Shown here: in pieces, positions 12,739 to 25,670 of the stretch | How positions within the stretch are numbered: the stretch's first letter is position 1 | How the letters are laid out: each line of letters starts with the position of its first letter | NCBI RefSeq assembly: GCF_963678635.1 | Contig: NC_087068.1 | Location: 30,940,318 to 31,004,317 of the forward strand | Direction: 5' to 3' | DNA length: 64,000 nucleotides | From: Symsagittifera roscoffensis | Lineage: Eukaryota; Xenacoelomorpha; Acoela; Convolutidae | Notes under the pieces: generated by a model | Told to the model about the DNA's origin: nothing | The model's input: only the letters and a program-made list of their open reading frames with translations | The model's database searches: none | Program-made: the position numbers and the translations under genes

Positions 12739-13590
12739 TGGTCGTTCGTGCTTTTTCTGGTAAAAATGAAAGAACTGGAAGTACGAATTGCAAGGATATT
12801 TGCTTCAACGTGTAAATGCTTTCCATAAAACAGCAGTATTAAAACCCATAAAATCACTAATCAATTAAAAAATAGATAGCAACAATTGACAGTTGCAGCC
12901 ATACTCTCACAACAAACGTGTTGACAGATAATGGAGTTTACAAAAGTTTCGTCGATGTATTTTGAAAAAAAACACGAGGGTAAAGGAATTTGAAATAATG
13001 TCGCGTAAATCAAGCGTATTATCTGGAAAATTCTCAATGAACAATTGAAATATGATTTTCATCCAATTTGTAGCGAGCAAGTTAAGAACTAATTTTTGAT
13101 GGAACGGCTATAGGCGACAATAGACAAATGGTAAACAAAACGCAGATAATAAAAAAGGAGAAAGACAGCTGAAAAATCAGTAACGAAATCACAAACAAAA
13201 GTGAAGGAGCGAGTTGAAGGTAGAAAAAAATGATAAAAACAAATTGAATTTCTCTTTTCCGGGATGAAACAGAAAAATTTCTACTTCAATTCCAATTTAC
13301 AGGTCAGTCTTTTTTACCGCGGTTATTTAACAACTTATCTTAAATATTCAATCAATAGGCAAACAAGTTGATTTATTTTATTGGTGTTTGTTTAGTTGCT
13401 AAACTTGAAAATTACAGTGAGAGTGGCTCCGAAGCCTACTTGGGGGGCGATAGTGACGAAGTATGGATAAAACTAAGTCGAGTTTGCTCACCAATTGACA
13501 AATGAGTCCCGCACTGAACTAACACCATCATTTCTGTTCATTTAACAGCAATAGAATGGTATAAAAAAATTGTGGATTTTATTATTTGCT

Positions 13591-13668
13591 GACGATCACA
13601 GAGGGAGTCGAACCGACACCACGTGCGCTAGAGTTAAATGCGGAACTCACTGTGCTAACTGGAGTTAT
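13591..13668 (-). other. degenerate tRNA-like sequence 6
   Basis: The minus strand has a D-arm-like TTAGCACAGTGAGTTCC and a strong box B (GGTTCGACTCC). Spacing is close to that of a real tRNA, but stems are imperfect. Confidence 0.5.
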
Positions 13669-13978
13669 GATGTAACTGAGAGCATAAAATTTTATAGCAA
13701 GCAAATCATTTGAACAACTTTAAAAATCCTATACACGTTCTTAACCTTAGTTGGCTGAGAGCGCGAATGACACACAATTTCTGTCCCCCTATCTTAGATG
13801 CAAATAATGATTTGGCTTTACCGGTTTCAAAAGAAATGTGTGTCGAGTCTCTCAGTACCGGGAGGGATTATTTAATGTATTTAACGATTATAAATGAACA
13901 CACACAAAAATAGACGAGAGGATGAACATGATATTGATAAGAATGAACTGCATAGATATAAATTGTACCTTTATGAAT

Positions 13979-14049
13979 CTACTGTGGCGCAGTGGTAAAA
14001 TTGCAGACTCTCAATCAAGCATAAGAAGATCGAATCCTACTTCAGCTAA
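13979..14049 (+). other. degenerate tRNA-like sequence 7
   Basis: The plus strand has a clear box A-like GTGGCGCAGTGGTAAAA and a T-loop-like GATCGAATCCTAC. Acceptor and T stems do not pair well. Likely a tRNA pseudogene or SINE head. Confidence 0.5.
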
Positions 14050-16220
14050 AATATTTTTTATGGAAGTTTAGTTGTTTATCGAAAAACATTGTTTTATTGA
14101 AGAAGAAAAAAAAGGCACCACACGAAAGATTTAATTCAGCTTAAGTGCACAATTTGAGACGTACCAAAAGTCCAAGACATGAAACGACACGTCACAAGAA
14201 AATGCAATTGCTACTGCACTTAGTTTCTTGTACAAAAAGGTAAAAGGACAGTTTTCCAAAAACAGTTGATGAAGACCACCGTACTCACAGAATTGGACAG
14301 TGTAAGGATGAAAAGAAAAATATTGGCTATATAAGAAAAACGAGACTAAAGATATTGTGGGAGCTAAGGAAAGGAAAACAGATTAAGATCATGTATTTGA
14401 AAAAGATGATAGAAATTTCTCGATTCAAACAGCAACTTGTCTTTATTTTATTTAATGATTAGAAACAAAAGCACAACTAAGTAGTTTTGATCTTTTGTTC
14501 CACTGCAAAATATTATAGATACTAGAAGTCATGCATCTTGATCCAGGATAACGGATAGCCGTTTTAAGCTTTGTAGTAAAATGATTTTATTTAAAGCATG
14601 TTTCGAGTTGCTCATGAGAAGCTTTCGTGTTTTTAAAAAAATAAATTTGAATAGACAAGGACTCCTAGCAACCCACTGCGGAATAATTGACGTTTGGTGG
14701 ATACAAATATTACTGGCGAATAACTAGTAAATGAACACTGATGACAAATATTGTAAGATTTCAAAAAAAACTTAGTAATTCCTTTGAGAAATCATTCAGA
14801 TTTTTTTTAGTTTTCCTCGCACCACCCACTGTTCTTAAGTATTGAAGATTCCTGTTCTAGCCGTTTATAACACTTTGGCAGAAAAAACATCAAAATGATG
14901 TAAAATGTTTTAAAAAAAAGAAAAATTTAAAAATTATGTTTTAGAAAAAAAAATCAAAAACTTGTAATTTTCAAAATTGAAAAAAAGTGAAAATGAGTTG
15001 CATATTACGATTCAGCGTACCCAACTTATTGGGTGAAGCATTTTAAATTACCAAAAAATATTGAAAATTGGCTATTTTTCCTTGTCGCCTCCACTTAAGG
15101 CACCTTTGAGCCAACTTGAGAAACTGGAACCTAAACAAGCTGCACAGATGGTCAGAATGAGCCATTTTCAGCGTGATAACACGGCTGGAAGAAAAAAAAC
15201 TCCAGAAAAGAAAGAAAATTATGAACTTTAACCTTTTTTCTTCTTCAAATGGCGATACTTAGAATAATTTTTCAGCTGAAAAGTTCAAAAAATATCAAAA
15301 ATTTCAAATTTTGACAAAAATTTTAAAAAATCTCATCCTTCTGTTAATTGGAGTGTTCGAGGTTTTGGGAGACCTTATCTGCCGGCTACCAACAAGTGGT
15401 TCACTTATTTTAAAGTTTTGAGAAAGGTCAAAAAAACATGTTTTTTCGATTTTTTTGACAGAATTCCGGAAGCAATATCTTGGCTAAAAACAAGAATGAG
15501 GGCCTAAAATTAGTACAAACAGTACTCCCACATAAAGTACATTAGGTTGGAAACTAAAAATTTACTCTGACTCAAAAATCGTTTTTTAACTTTATTTCTG
15601 AACAAGAAATTGAGAAGAAATCGAAAACTTAAAAATTTTTAGAAAAAAGTGATTGTTTTGAAAAAGTGCCAATTTTTAGCTGAAACTTTTCATTTTAGCT
15701 AGGAAAGCCAGAGCAATGCCCTTTAAGCTCAAATAAATTAATTATGCAAATTATTTTCAAGTTTTTTCGTTAAAGCCTTTAATTTTGAAAAAGTATTCAA
15801 AAATGGGTAAAAAAAAGTCAAAAAAATCAATTTTCTCCGATTCAAAAACCTCCACTACCATGATGATTAGTGCGTTAGATAGGACTGCTGAGATCAATTT
15901 AGACGTTCTTTCATAAGTATATCGAAATTTTTACTTATTTTTGAGAATTAAGCAAAATAAAAACTTTTCCCAAATTGGGCAAAAAGCCCAAATTAGCCCA
16001 AACACCTGTTAAAAATTGTTGGGTCAAAAAATCACAAAAGGAAACCCCTATTCGTTTGACATTTTAGGGCCGCATGCAAAAAATTAGACCAATCTAACCT
16101 GACAATTTCGAGAATCAACTTTTTTGTCAAAATTCTCTAAAGACCAATTTAGGGAGATTACTTGTACCGGTGGGGGCCCTACCCCACCTAAAAAATTTTT
16201 GAAATGCTGGAACGCGGCCA

Positions 16221-18870
16221 CCTAGTCAATTTTTTCAAGTACCAATTTTTTTTGTTTCGTCAATTAATTGTCAAACAATTATAAAAGCCAAGTGCACATG
16301 GGTATGAGTGAATACAAGAAATTAAGTTCAAAAATCGCTTTTCATTAAAACGCACAGAAAACTAATTACATAGTGAAATAACTAGTCAATTTTTTCAAGT
16401 ACCAATTTTTTTTGTTTCGTCAATTAATTGTCAAACAATTATAAAAGCCAAGTGCAAATGGGTATGAGTGAATAAAAGAAACGAATTTCAAAAATCGCAT
16501 TTCATTAAAACGCACAGAAAACTAATTACATAGTGAAATAACTAGTCAATTTTTTCAAGTACCAATTTTTTTTGTTTCGTCAATTAATTGTCAAACAATT
16601 ATAAAAGCCAAGTGCAAATGGGTATGAGTGAATACAAGAAACGAATTTCAAAAATCGCATTTCATTAAAACGCACAGAAAACTAAATACACAGTGAAATA
16701 ACTAGTCAATTTTTTCAAGTACCAATTTTTTGTGTTTCGTCAATTAATTGTCAAACAATTATAAAAGCCAAGTGCAAATGGGTATGAGTGAATACAAGAA
16801 ACGAATTTCAAAAATCGCAATTCGTTTAAACGCACAGAAAACTAATTACATAGTGAAATAACTAGTCAATTTTTTCAAATACCAATTTTTTTTGTTTCGT
16901 CAAATAATTGTCAAACAATTATAAAAGCCAAGTGCAAATGGGTATGAGTGAATACAAGAAACGAATTTCAAAAATCGCATTTCATTAAAACGCACAGAAA
17001 ACTAATTACATAGTGAAATAACTAGTCAATTTTTTCAAGTACCAATTTTTTTTGTTTCGTCAATTAATTGTCAAACAATTATAAAAGCCAAGTGCAAATG
17101 GGTATGAGTGAATACAAGAAACGAATTTCAAAAATCGCATTTCATTAAAACGCACAGAAAACTAATTACATAGTGAAATAACTAGTCAATTTTTTCAAGT
17201 ACCAATTTTTTTTGTTTCGTCAATTAATTGTCAAACAATTATAAAAGCCAAGTGCAAATGGGTATGAGTGAATACAAGAAACGAATTTCAAAAATCGCAT
17301 TTCATTAAAACGCACAGAAAACTAATTACATAGTGAAATAACTAGTCAATTTTTTCAAGTACCAATTTTTTTTGTTTCGTCAATTAATTGTCAAACAATT
17401 ATAAAAGCCAAGTGCAAATGGGTATGAGTTAATACAAGAAACGAATTTCAAAAATCGCATTTTATTAAAACGCACAGAAAACTAAATACACAGTGAAATA
17501 ACTAGTCAATTTTTTCAAGTAGCAATTTTTTGTGTTTCGTCAATTAATTGTCAAACAATTATAAAAGCCAAGTGCAAATGGGTATGAGTGAATACAAGAA
17601 ACGAATTTCAAAAATCGCAATTCATTTAAACGCACAGAAAACTAATTACATAGTGAAATAACTAGTCAATTTTTTCAAATACCAATTTTTTTTGTTTCGT
17701 CAAATAATTGTCAAACAATTATAAAAGCCAAGTGCAAATGGGTATGAGTGAATACAAGAAACGAATTTCAAAAATCGCATTTCATTAAAACGCACAGAAA
17801 ACTAATTACATAGTGAAATAACTAGTCAATTTTTTCAAGTACCAATTTTTTTTGTTTCGTCAATTAATTGTCAAACAATTATAAAAGCCAAGTGCAAATG
17901 GGTATGAGTGAATACAAGAAACGAATTTCAAAAATCGCATTTCATTAAAACGCACAGAAAACTAATTACATAGTGAAATAACTAGTCAATTTTTTCAAGT
18001 ACCAATTTTTTTTGTTTCGTTAATTAATTGTCAAACAATTATAAAAGCCAAGTGCAAATGGGTATGAGTGAATACAAGAAACGAATTTCAAAAATCGCAT
18101 TTCATTAAAACGCACAGAAAACTAATTACATAGTGAAATAACTAGTCAATTTTTTCAAGTAACAATTTTTTTTGTTTCGTCAATTAATTGTCAAACAATT
18201 ATAAAAGCCAAGTGCAAATGGGTATGAGTGAATACAAGAAACGAATTTCAAAAATCGCATCTCATTAAAACGCACAGAAAACTAATTACATAGTGAAATA
18301 ACTAGTCAATTTTTTCAAGTACCAATTTTTTTTGTTTCGTCAATTAATTGTCAAACAATTATAAAAGCCAAGTGCAAATGGGTATGAGTGAATACAAGAA
18401 ACGAATTTCAAAAATCGCATTTCATTAAAACGCACAGAAAACTAATTACATAGTGAAATAACTAGTCAATTTTTTCAAGTACCAATTTTTTTTGTTTCGT
18501 CAATTAATTGTCAAACAATTATAAAAGCCAAGTGCAAATGGGTATGAGTGAATAAAAGAAACGAATTTCAAAAATCGCATTTCATTAAAACGCACAGAAA
18601 ACTAATTACATAGTGAAATAACTAGTCAATTTTTTCAAGTACCAATTTTTTTTGTTTCGTCAATTAATTGTCAAACAATTATAAAAACCAAGTGCAAATG
18701 GGTATGAGTGAATACAAGAAACAAATTTCAAAAATCGCATTTCATTAAAACGCACAGAAAACTAATTACATAGTGAAATAACTAGTCAATTTTTTTCAAG
18801 TACCAATTTTTTTTGTTTCGTCAATTAATTGTCAAACAATTATAAAAGCCAGGTGCAAATAGGTAAAAGC
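16221..18870. repeat. 160-bp satellite array, about 16.5 units
   Basis: Units begin with ACTAGTCAATTTTTTCAAGT and recur every 160 bp exactly (16221, 16381, 16541 ... 18621). The last partial unit starts at 18781 and decays near 18870. Units are nearly identical. A block of shared variants (GTGTTTCGT, CGCAATTC, TCAAATACC, CAAATAATTG) occurs in units 16701/16861 and again in 17501/17661, which gives an 800-bp higher-order period. There is no coding potential. Confidence 0.97.
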
Positions 18871-19592
18871 GGATAGTAGAAAAGACTTTCACCAACAAGC
18901 AGATGACTTCAATACAGAAAACAATGACAACTCAATGGACTATGAAATTGACTGTGAAAAGACCGGGATGCAAATCGAACACAAGTGGGATCAAACCAGG
19001 ATGCAAATTGAACACAGGTAGAAGAAGGAACAAGAAAAACTATGAAAAAATTCGAAGAGAAAAGCTTTTTGTTTTGAGTTTAATGTTTTTAAAAGGTCAT
19101 TTCTGGGGTTGATTTTGAGAATTAAAAAAATTCCTTGTCGACTTCAAAATAAACACTGAAAAACTTTAGAAAACAAATCGATGGGTAGTTAACTGGACAC
19201 CATTAAAGCTTACACCCAAAACCTGATAATCAAATAAAACGGTTTGGCGAAAAAATTAGAAAGGAAAAATGCGTGCACCGCCTATGTACATAGCTTAGGC
19301 AACTATTCTAAGCTCACCAATGTTTTCCTCCGACATTAATTGTCAGTCGTTTACAAATATCAACTGCATTTGGGTGAACATGGATACAAGAAACAATTAT
19401 TTTTGATTAGCCTTATTGGCTTCAACTAAATTTAATATATAGAACAAAATACTTTACCTTGGTAATCTTTAATTTCTATACTGCCTCTTCTTGTAATTTG
19501 ATTAAAAAAAGCAAATCTTTACGGCACTATTGATTTGCTGCTGTAACGGATCTATCTCAATTGTGTTAACTTTATTGAATATTGAAAATTAA

Positions 19593-19820
19593 TTGGAGGA
19601 CCAGAGGAGCAACATTACTTAACTGGAAAAGAAGAATGACGACTTAAGGCAGAAGAACAGTACTTTATCAACGTGCATGCCAAAATTTAAACAGTATTCA
19701 ACGATATTATGGTTGTTAGTCCTGGAAATTCTTTACAACGAGAATTCATTTGTGTATAACTTTTGAACTTAATAAAAATGGCGTGAACATGCAATTGAAT
19801 ACTTGTGATAGTGGTGCCTG
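19593..19820. repeat. diverged direct repeat, copy 1
   Basis: This block aligns by eye with 20661-20865. Shared stretches include TTGGAGGA(C/T)CAGAGGAGC, TTTATCAAC(G/C)TG(C/T)ATGC and AAATGGCGT(G/A)AACATGCA. It is probably an old transposon or segmental duplication. Confidence 0.6.
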
Positions 19821-20660
19821 TCATTTATTTCCAGTGCGAGCTGAAACAACCGACGAAAAACAACTTTAAATGTCATTTATCGCTATTCATTTAACCTCAC
19901 TGAAAGATGGAAAAACACTGACGTAACGGAACAAAAAGCGGAAAGAGCAAAAGGTGTAATCAATTATTCGAAGCAGTGAAAAAAAACTTTTGTTTCGATG
20001 GCTAATTACAATCGTTTTTTAAACTCAACTGCAAAGGAGTAGAAATGGATACAAGCAGTTGAGGAAAGCGAAGCACTGGTAACAACAATAGTTCTATTTT
20101 TTAAGAAAAACATTAATAACTATCTAACGAAATTTTTTATTCAGAAAACATTTCTTCCAACAAAACTATAGTCAATGTTGTAGAAATCAAGGATGGCCAC
20201 GATGTTTTTGAAACTTCAATCACACTTTTGTTCAGTATTTTCAATTACACTCAATGACTTCACGTATCAAATAAAACAATCCATTCCTGCGTGTCTTGGT
20301 GATCTTTCATGTTTTTTGTTGTTGTCCCATTTTGTTATTTGGGACCTTCATCGATACTACTCATTTGCTGATTTAATGAAACCATCTCATCTTAAAACAA
20401 TATTATTGACACAGAGGCGAAGCGATACAACACAACGAAGCAATACAACACCCTTAGCAATACAACACAAACCTAAAAAACATTTAGAAAAGAAAGAAAA
20501 AAATTTGCAGAAATTTAAACCAAGGCCAAGTGGAAAGGAATCTGGAACTTGTTTAGGTTCATAAATAAAGCAAGCTGTTTGAAGGTAAAATTGTTAACGT
20601 GAAAAAAGCTAGTTGCCAATTACGAGACACTTGCACTCGCAAGTAAATAAGGTAAGCGAA

Positions 20661-20865
20661 TTGGAGGATCAGAGGAGCATTCTTCTTTGCAGTGAATATA
20701 CTTCAATGGAAAGAAGAACGTTAACTTAAGAAAGAAGTGCTGTTTTTTATCAACCTGTATGCTAAAACTAAAAGAATATTCATCGATATAATGGTTGGTA
20801 TTATTTTTCAGATTAATACAAATGGCGTAAACATGCAGTTAAATAATTGTTGTGTCATTGCCTAC
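20661..20865. repeat. diverged direct repeat, copy 2
   Basis: Partner of 19593-19820, with the same order of conserved blocks and several small indels. Confidence 0.6.
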
Positions 20866-22994
20866 CAAAACTTGCCAAGCGCGAAAAGAAACAAATTTAT
20901 TGCATTTCAAAGGAATGAAATCGTAATGATAGCATGTCACTAAAACGCAGCAAGGATAGCCGGTTACTGAGCAAGTAGCACAGAATGTTCCGACCAGTCT
21001 TAAAAAATACGATTTTTTCAAATTAGTGTTTTTTTTCTGCAGGTTACATAAAAGAATCTGAACGAAAAACTAAAACTCAAATTGACAACATTTTTTCAGA
21101 AAAATTACTAGAAAACCGAAGTTTTTTTTTGAAAATTTCAAATTTTGTTTCTGGAGTTTTTCTGTTCTTAATACCTAATAGGGCACTATCAACTCCAAAA
21201 CCTATTTTTACTTGGACAAAACTAACTTTTCACGGCTTAGATTAAGCATAAATAAGCTAATGAAAGCCTGCTCACTCGCTCAAAATTAGAAAAATCAAAA
21301 ATTTCAAACCGATAAGCTCGACATGAGAAAATTTTTTTGGGCATTTTTAATGTGGTTCGAATCACGATTAAAAGGACTATAGTATGATGTAGCACTCAAC
21401 CCAGTCCGATAATTATTTAGATGAAAAACAGGTGAAAAAAGAAGTTCTACATAAATTTAACTACATTAAGGCGCAAGTAGTTCTACATTAAGACGCAACA
21501 GGTGAAAAAGTAGTTATACATTAATATAATGGAAAAACAGGTGACAAAAATAGTTCTGCATTTGGAGAAGAATACGAATGTGTCTTCGACCAACGACGAG
21601 CGGTTAAACCGGAATACAAAGGTCGACAAAATATACAACTTTCTAGAAAACCAAGCCGAGAAAAAATTTCTTCCTGCTAAATTAAGGCCACGGTTACTAA
21701 GCGTAATGATGGCAATGGTTATTGAGATCAAACCGCCAATCACATTTACGTTCCACATTTTGTTCCAACGTTTAAGCTGATATTGCAAATGATTAACCGA
21801 AGAAGATTTGTAAACTTCAAAAAATACACTTAATATCATAGCTATGTGAAACACGGCTCACTGAAAAAGGACAGCCTAGATAACAATCAGCACACAGACA
21901 GCAACTCGAAAACAAAACAAAATGTTGTTTTTCAATTTTCAATTTGAATGAAGCGCATACTCAAGCTATTGCGCTGAATTAGATTTGGAGTACTCTATTG
22001 CAATAAAGAAAAAAGAGAAAACTAATTTCTTATATGTAGCCACATTAAACAGAATCCCGTGAGCATCTATGCAGCTTTTCTAGTACAAGCATTTAAGCAA
22101 GTTTTCTAGTATAAGCATTAATGCACGTGACAAATATTTAATTTTTATTTGAAAAAAAAAATGGCAAACATTTTACTGGTGTATATTGAGTTTAGAAAAC
22201 TGCTATAAAACCTGCTAAAAAATAGTCACCATTTTTTTTATTAATCGAACCTTTAGATTCATACCAACATTTTTCAAGCATTATAGAACATGGAGGCATT
22301 GGAACGAACATGTTTTGTTGAGAAAAAATGTGCACTAGTGAACTGCATATGTTAATGTTTTGTTTACGCTAATGGTCCACATGACTGGTTTTAAAAAATA
22401 TGAAGTGCCAACAACTCGAGCAGAGTGCGATAACTTATAAATTTTGGTGCATTTTGATTGGTCAAAATTCGACTCAATAAATCTACTTAAAAATGACCTT
22501 TTACTGAAAGGCGGAAGAGTAATTGTTACGTAAATCCACAAGCGCTCCTGAAGTACGTATTTAATGAAGTACGTATAAAAATAATTCTGGGTAATATATT
22601 AGATGCAAAACTATGTTTCCGGTAGCAAATTTAAACTGTACACACAAATTTGTGCCACCAATGCGGAAAGTTCTCATGATTTGCACTTCACTTTGATTTA
22701 AAGAAAAGTTAAGTATATAACTTTTTAACGGAACAACAATGTGATTGTCTAAACTACTGCGTGCTTAAAATACAGTGGTGACTTTTTTTGACAAACTAGC
22801 TCAGCAGTTCGAGTTTAAGCTGCATGCCAACAAGTTCATGAAACTGAATACATGAAGTTAGCCCAACTGAATACGTGCAATCAATTAAAAATTTCATTGG
22901 ATTGTTTTGTGATATATCTAGTTTGGTTGCCACACTGCATTTGTCCTCAATTACTAGGTCGAACGCTGTTTTACCGGCTGTTTTGTACCGGCTG

Positions 22995-23440
22995 TTTTAC
23001 TCCGGTACAAAACTAAGGGCACGAATAGTGTTCAACGCTAAGACTAGCTCCCTGTATGATTCAGTCTTCTTAAGGCCCAATTCATAGCATATAGCTCTGA
23101 CAGAGGTGAAAGTAACATCCCTTAAGGTCAGTTTGGTAATAAGACGCAAAACCAATCAAGGTCGCAATTTCAAAGTCCATTAAAAGTCTTTCCGGGGTTA
23201 CGTAACCCACATGTAATTTAAGCGCGGTTATGAATCTGTTATATGTTAATAAACGTTAATTGATGAGCAGGGCGTAGACGCAAGGGGGATAAATCCCGCC
23301 AATTTAGATGTGTACAGTGTAGAGCTGGTTAAAGTGACTGGGGGATAATTTGAAAGTACCGTCTACAAAGCAGGTTCAATTGTTCAGTTTGCGTGCGTTG
23401 AGTTTCTCAATATTGCCAAAAATCAATGTGTTCCGAATCT
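22995..23440 (-). pseudogene. MULE transposase remnant
   Basis: Minus-strand translation in pieces gives hallmarks of Mutator-like transposases. These are TLIFGN near 23,410, then FVDGTFKLSPSHFNQLYTVH near 23,365-23,300, VYALLIN, DFEIATL, and GCYFHLCQ followed in another frame by a helical segment ending near 22,995. The first Asp (DGT), second Asp (MDFE) and the CxxH-type block (CYFHLC) are visible, but stop codons and at least one frameshift break the frame. It is a decayed DNA transposon. Its ends were not found. Confidence 0.75.
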
Positions 23441-24937
23441 TGTTTTCCGCAACTGAAAAGACAAAAAAGCATAAAACTATCCGGTATTTCAAAATGACGG
23501 TCATCTTGTCGAGCTTCTGAGCGTCTGCGTTGAGTCCGAGACTATGCTCGCTGCTGTTTGAGAGTATATCGGCCCCCACGTGTCATTTAAGTTTTCGGAC
23601 ACCTATGATCTCCAATTGCTGCAGCGCTAGTGGGTTGCCGTCTTTGTATCGCGCTTCTTTTCAAAGCCAGTACCGTCATATATAATAAGTGTTGGCCTTT
23701 TTGTGAGTTTGGGCAAGTACAAGATTTCATTTTTTAATTTTCAATGAGTTGCAAAATCAGACAAGACTGCTCGTATCAGGGCGAGGCTTTGCATGTTCCG
23801 ACTGCCTCTTAAGGTCTATGGAGCAGTAATAACATGGTAAAATTAAATTAAAACAAAATGAAAAGAAAAAGATTTCCTAAAATTTGGAATTTTTTATGAA
23901 AATTATCCCCCCACACGCCATATAAAGTACAGAAGGATAGATCTCGTTCCTTGTAACAAATCAATTCTGGCAAAAAAAAAGCTATTTTCAACCAATTTGA
24001 AACGATTTCTAACACGGATTAACTCTCCGCTGACGCGTTAATAGCGCGAAATATAACGCGCGTTAATTGTCCCAAATTGGCCAAAATGCCTGTCTTTAAA
24101 CCCCCGTTATTTTACGAAAAATATTCACAGGTGAAATATCTTTTCAAATTTGAGTTCAGGATAACAATACCTTTCGAATGATACAAAAAATTTCCGTCAA
24201 AAATGGCTAGTTGAAAAGTCGAAGTTTGTCTGAAGAAAAACCACCCCGAGCACAAATATTCCGTTACTTTCGTATCGAAAGTCGGAACAATAATAAATGC
24301 TAAGTGTATGCATTTTAATGGAGCTTTTCTTATTCAATACCAAATTAACACTAAGTTAAACACATGTTGGCAGTATGCTTATCCAAAATATTCGTCCAAT
24401 TTGAGTTTAATTCTTAGGTTTGCGTTGTTCAGTAATAGCGTGAACCTACTTGAGGCATCATCATTCAAGATTTACTTCTGATTACTTTTTGATTATGTCT
24501 TTTTTTCATAATTCATGGGATCTTTTTAATTGGCATGGGATCTTATGGTATGGGCAATTTTCTTGGTACGGTATCAATTGTAATGGGAGCTTTTGGATTG
24601 GTATCTTTTGTCATGACACCTTTACTATATATTTACCTATTTCTATTAATCAATACTTTATATCTATCTATAAAATACCTTTATCTAAATAGCGATATCT
24701 TTATCAATAGATCCAGATCTATGTAGCTATATCTAAGTTTTAAAATCTTTATCTATCTATAAAATATATCTAGCGAAAAACCAGAACATCACAAGAGGAC
24801 TTTTAAAAATACTACTTCCTAGACATAAGATAAGAAAACGCCCAATTAAGTTCCGCGTATTTTAGCTACTTAATTTGTAACAGGCAAGCTATTTGGTATT
24901 ATTAGAGGTTCAAAATATGAATGACTGTCAGTTTTTA
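23441..24937. other. intergenic DNA with TATC-rich tract
   Basis: No gene is supported. The segment 24,630-24,780 is an imperfect TATC/TATCTA simple repeat. The plus-strand ORFs at 24450-24726 are overlapping low-complexity reads of G/T-rich sequence. Confidence 0.6.
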
Positions 24938-25670
24938 CAGTGCTGATTTAAATTAACCGGACAAAACGCATTAAACTTGAAATTTAAAACGCGTTTTTCT
25001 CAAATTGGGTTGAGTTTAAGTGAAAACTTATGAAGACAAAACTCGCTTAAATTTTTAGCAGAATCAATATGGTGTAATTTGTTTTGCGAAATTCGGGCCC
25101 AAAGTTTAACCCCAAAAATGGATCTTTTTGGCTTTTCTTAGTTAATCAAAAATTACGCCAAAAATACCCAGTCGATCTCAGACATAATTATACCAAAGTG
25201 AGCCCCTTACGTAGCCTAACAAACTTTAAGGAGGGTATATTCTCCAAAAAAATTTGCAAAATGTTTAAAAATTGTTTTTGAAATAAAAAGTTGCTGTTTT
25301 ATATAGTAAAAACGACCTTTTTTGTCTATCAAACGAAAATAAATGAACTTATACACTGTTTTGGAGAATATACCCTCCTTAAAGTTTGTTAGGCTACGTA
25401 AGGGGCTCACTTTGGTATAATTATGTCTGAGATCGACTGGGTGTTTTTGACGTAATTTTTGATTAACTAAGAAAAACCAAAAAGACCCATTTTTGGGGTA
25501 AAATTTTGGGCCCGAATTTCGCAAAACAAATTACACCATATTGATTCTGCTAAAATTTTAAGCGAGTTTTGTCTTCATAAGTTTTCACCTAAATTCAACC
25601 CAATTTGAGAAAAACGCGTTTTAAATTTCAAGTTAAGCTCGTTTTGTCCGGTTAATTTAAATCAGCACTG
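24938..25670. mobile_element. foldback MITE, Tc1/mariner-like ends
   Basis: Two inverted arms of about 311 bp (24938-25248 and 25359-25670) flank a 110-bp centre. The termini are CAGTGCTG...CAGCACTG with TA on both outer sides, matching the TA target duplication and CAGTG ends of the Tc1/mariner superfamily. The arms differ by only a few percent. Matching ORFs on opposite strands (25084-25281 plus and 25216-25524 minus) are mirror images made by the palindrome. There is no transposase inside, so it is non-autonomous. Confidence 0.9.

Larger units (their letters stand above)
12191..16220. other. AT-rich intergenic DNA
   Basis: No coding region is supported. Three tRNA-like sequences are listed separately. 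From 14,100 to 16,200 the sequence is rich in TTTTCAAAAATT-type low-complexity runs, which may be decayed repeats. A short GC-rich patch (GGTGGGGGCCC) lies near 16,170, just before the satellite. Confidence 0.6.
18871..22990. other. intergenic DNA with satellite relics and a diverged direct repeat
   Basis: No gene is supported. Around 19,340-19,410 and 19,990-20,060 are diverged monomers of the neighbouring satellite (ATTAATTGTC..., GAATACAAGAAAC-like). A diverged direct repeat is listed separately. Several ORFs of 60-120 codons (20193-20564 plus, 21483-21854 minus) have no recognisable domain and sit in AT-rich sequence, so I do not call them genes. Confidence 0.55.

Noticed and set aside
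692-14049. Functional tRNA genes
   Set aside because: None of the seven tRNA-like sequences forms a full cloverleaf with paired acceptor and T stems.
16221-18870. CRISPR-like array
   Set aside because: The 160-bp units are contiguous with no unique spacers, and the genome is eukaryotic. It is a satellite.
21483-21854. 123-codon hydrophobic minus-strand ORF
   Set aside because: It could be a membrane protein exon, but no family, start context or splice partners could be recognised, and the region is AT-rich.
25084-25524. Two almost identical ORFs on opposite strands
   Set aside because: They are mirror images produced by the long inverted repeat of the foldback MITE and have no domain.
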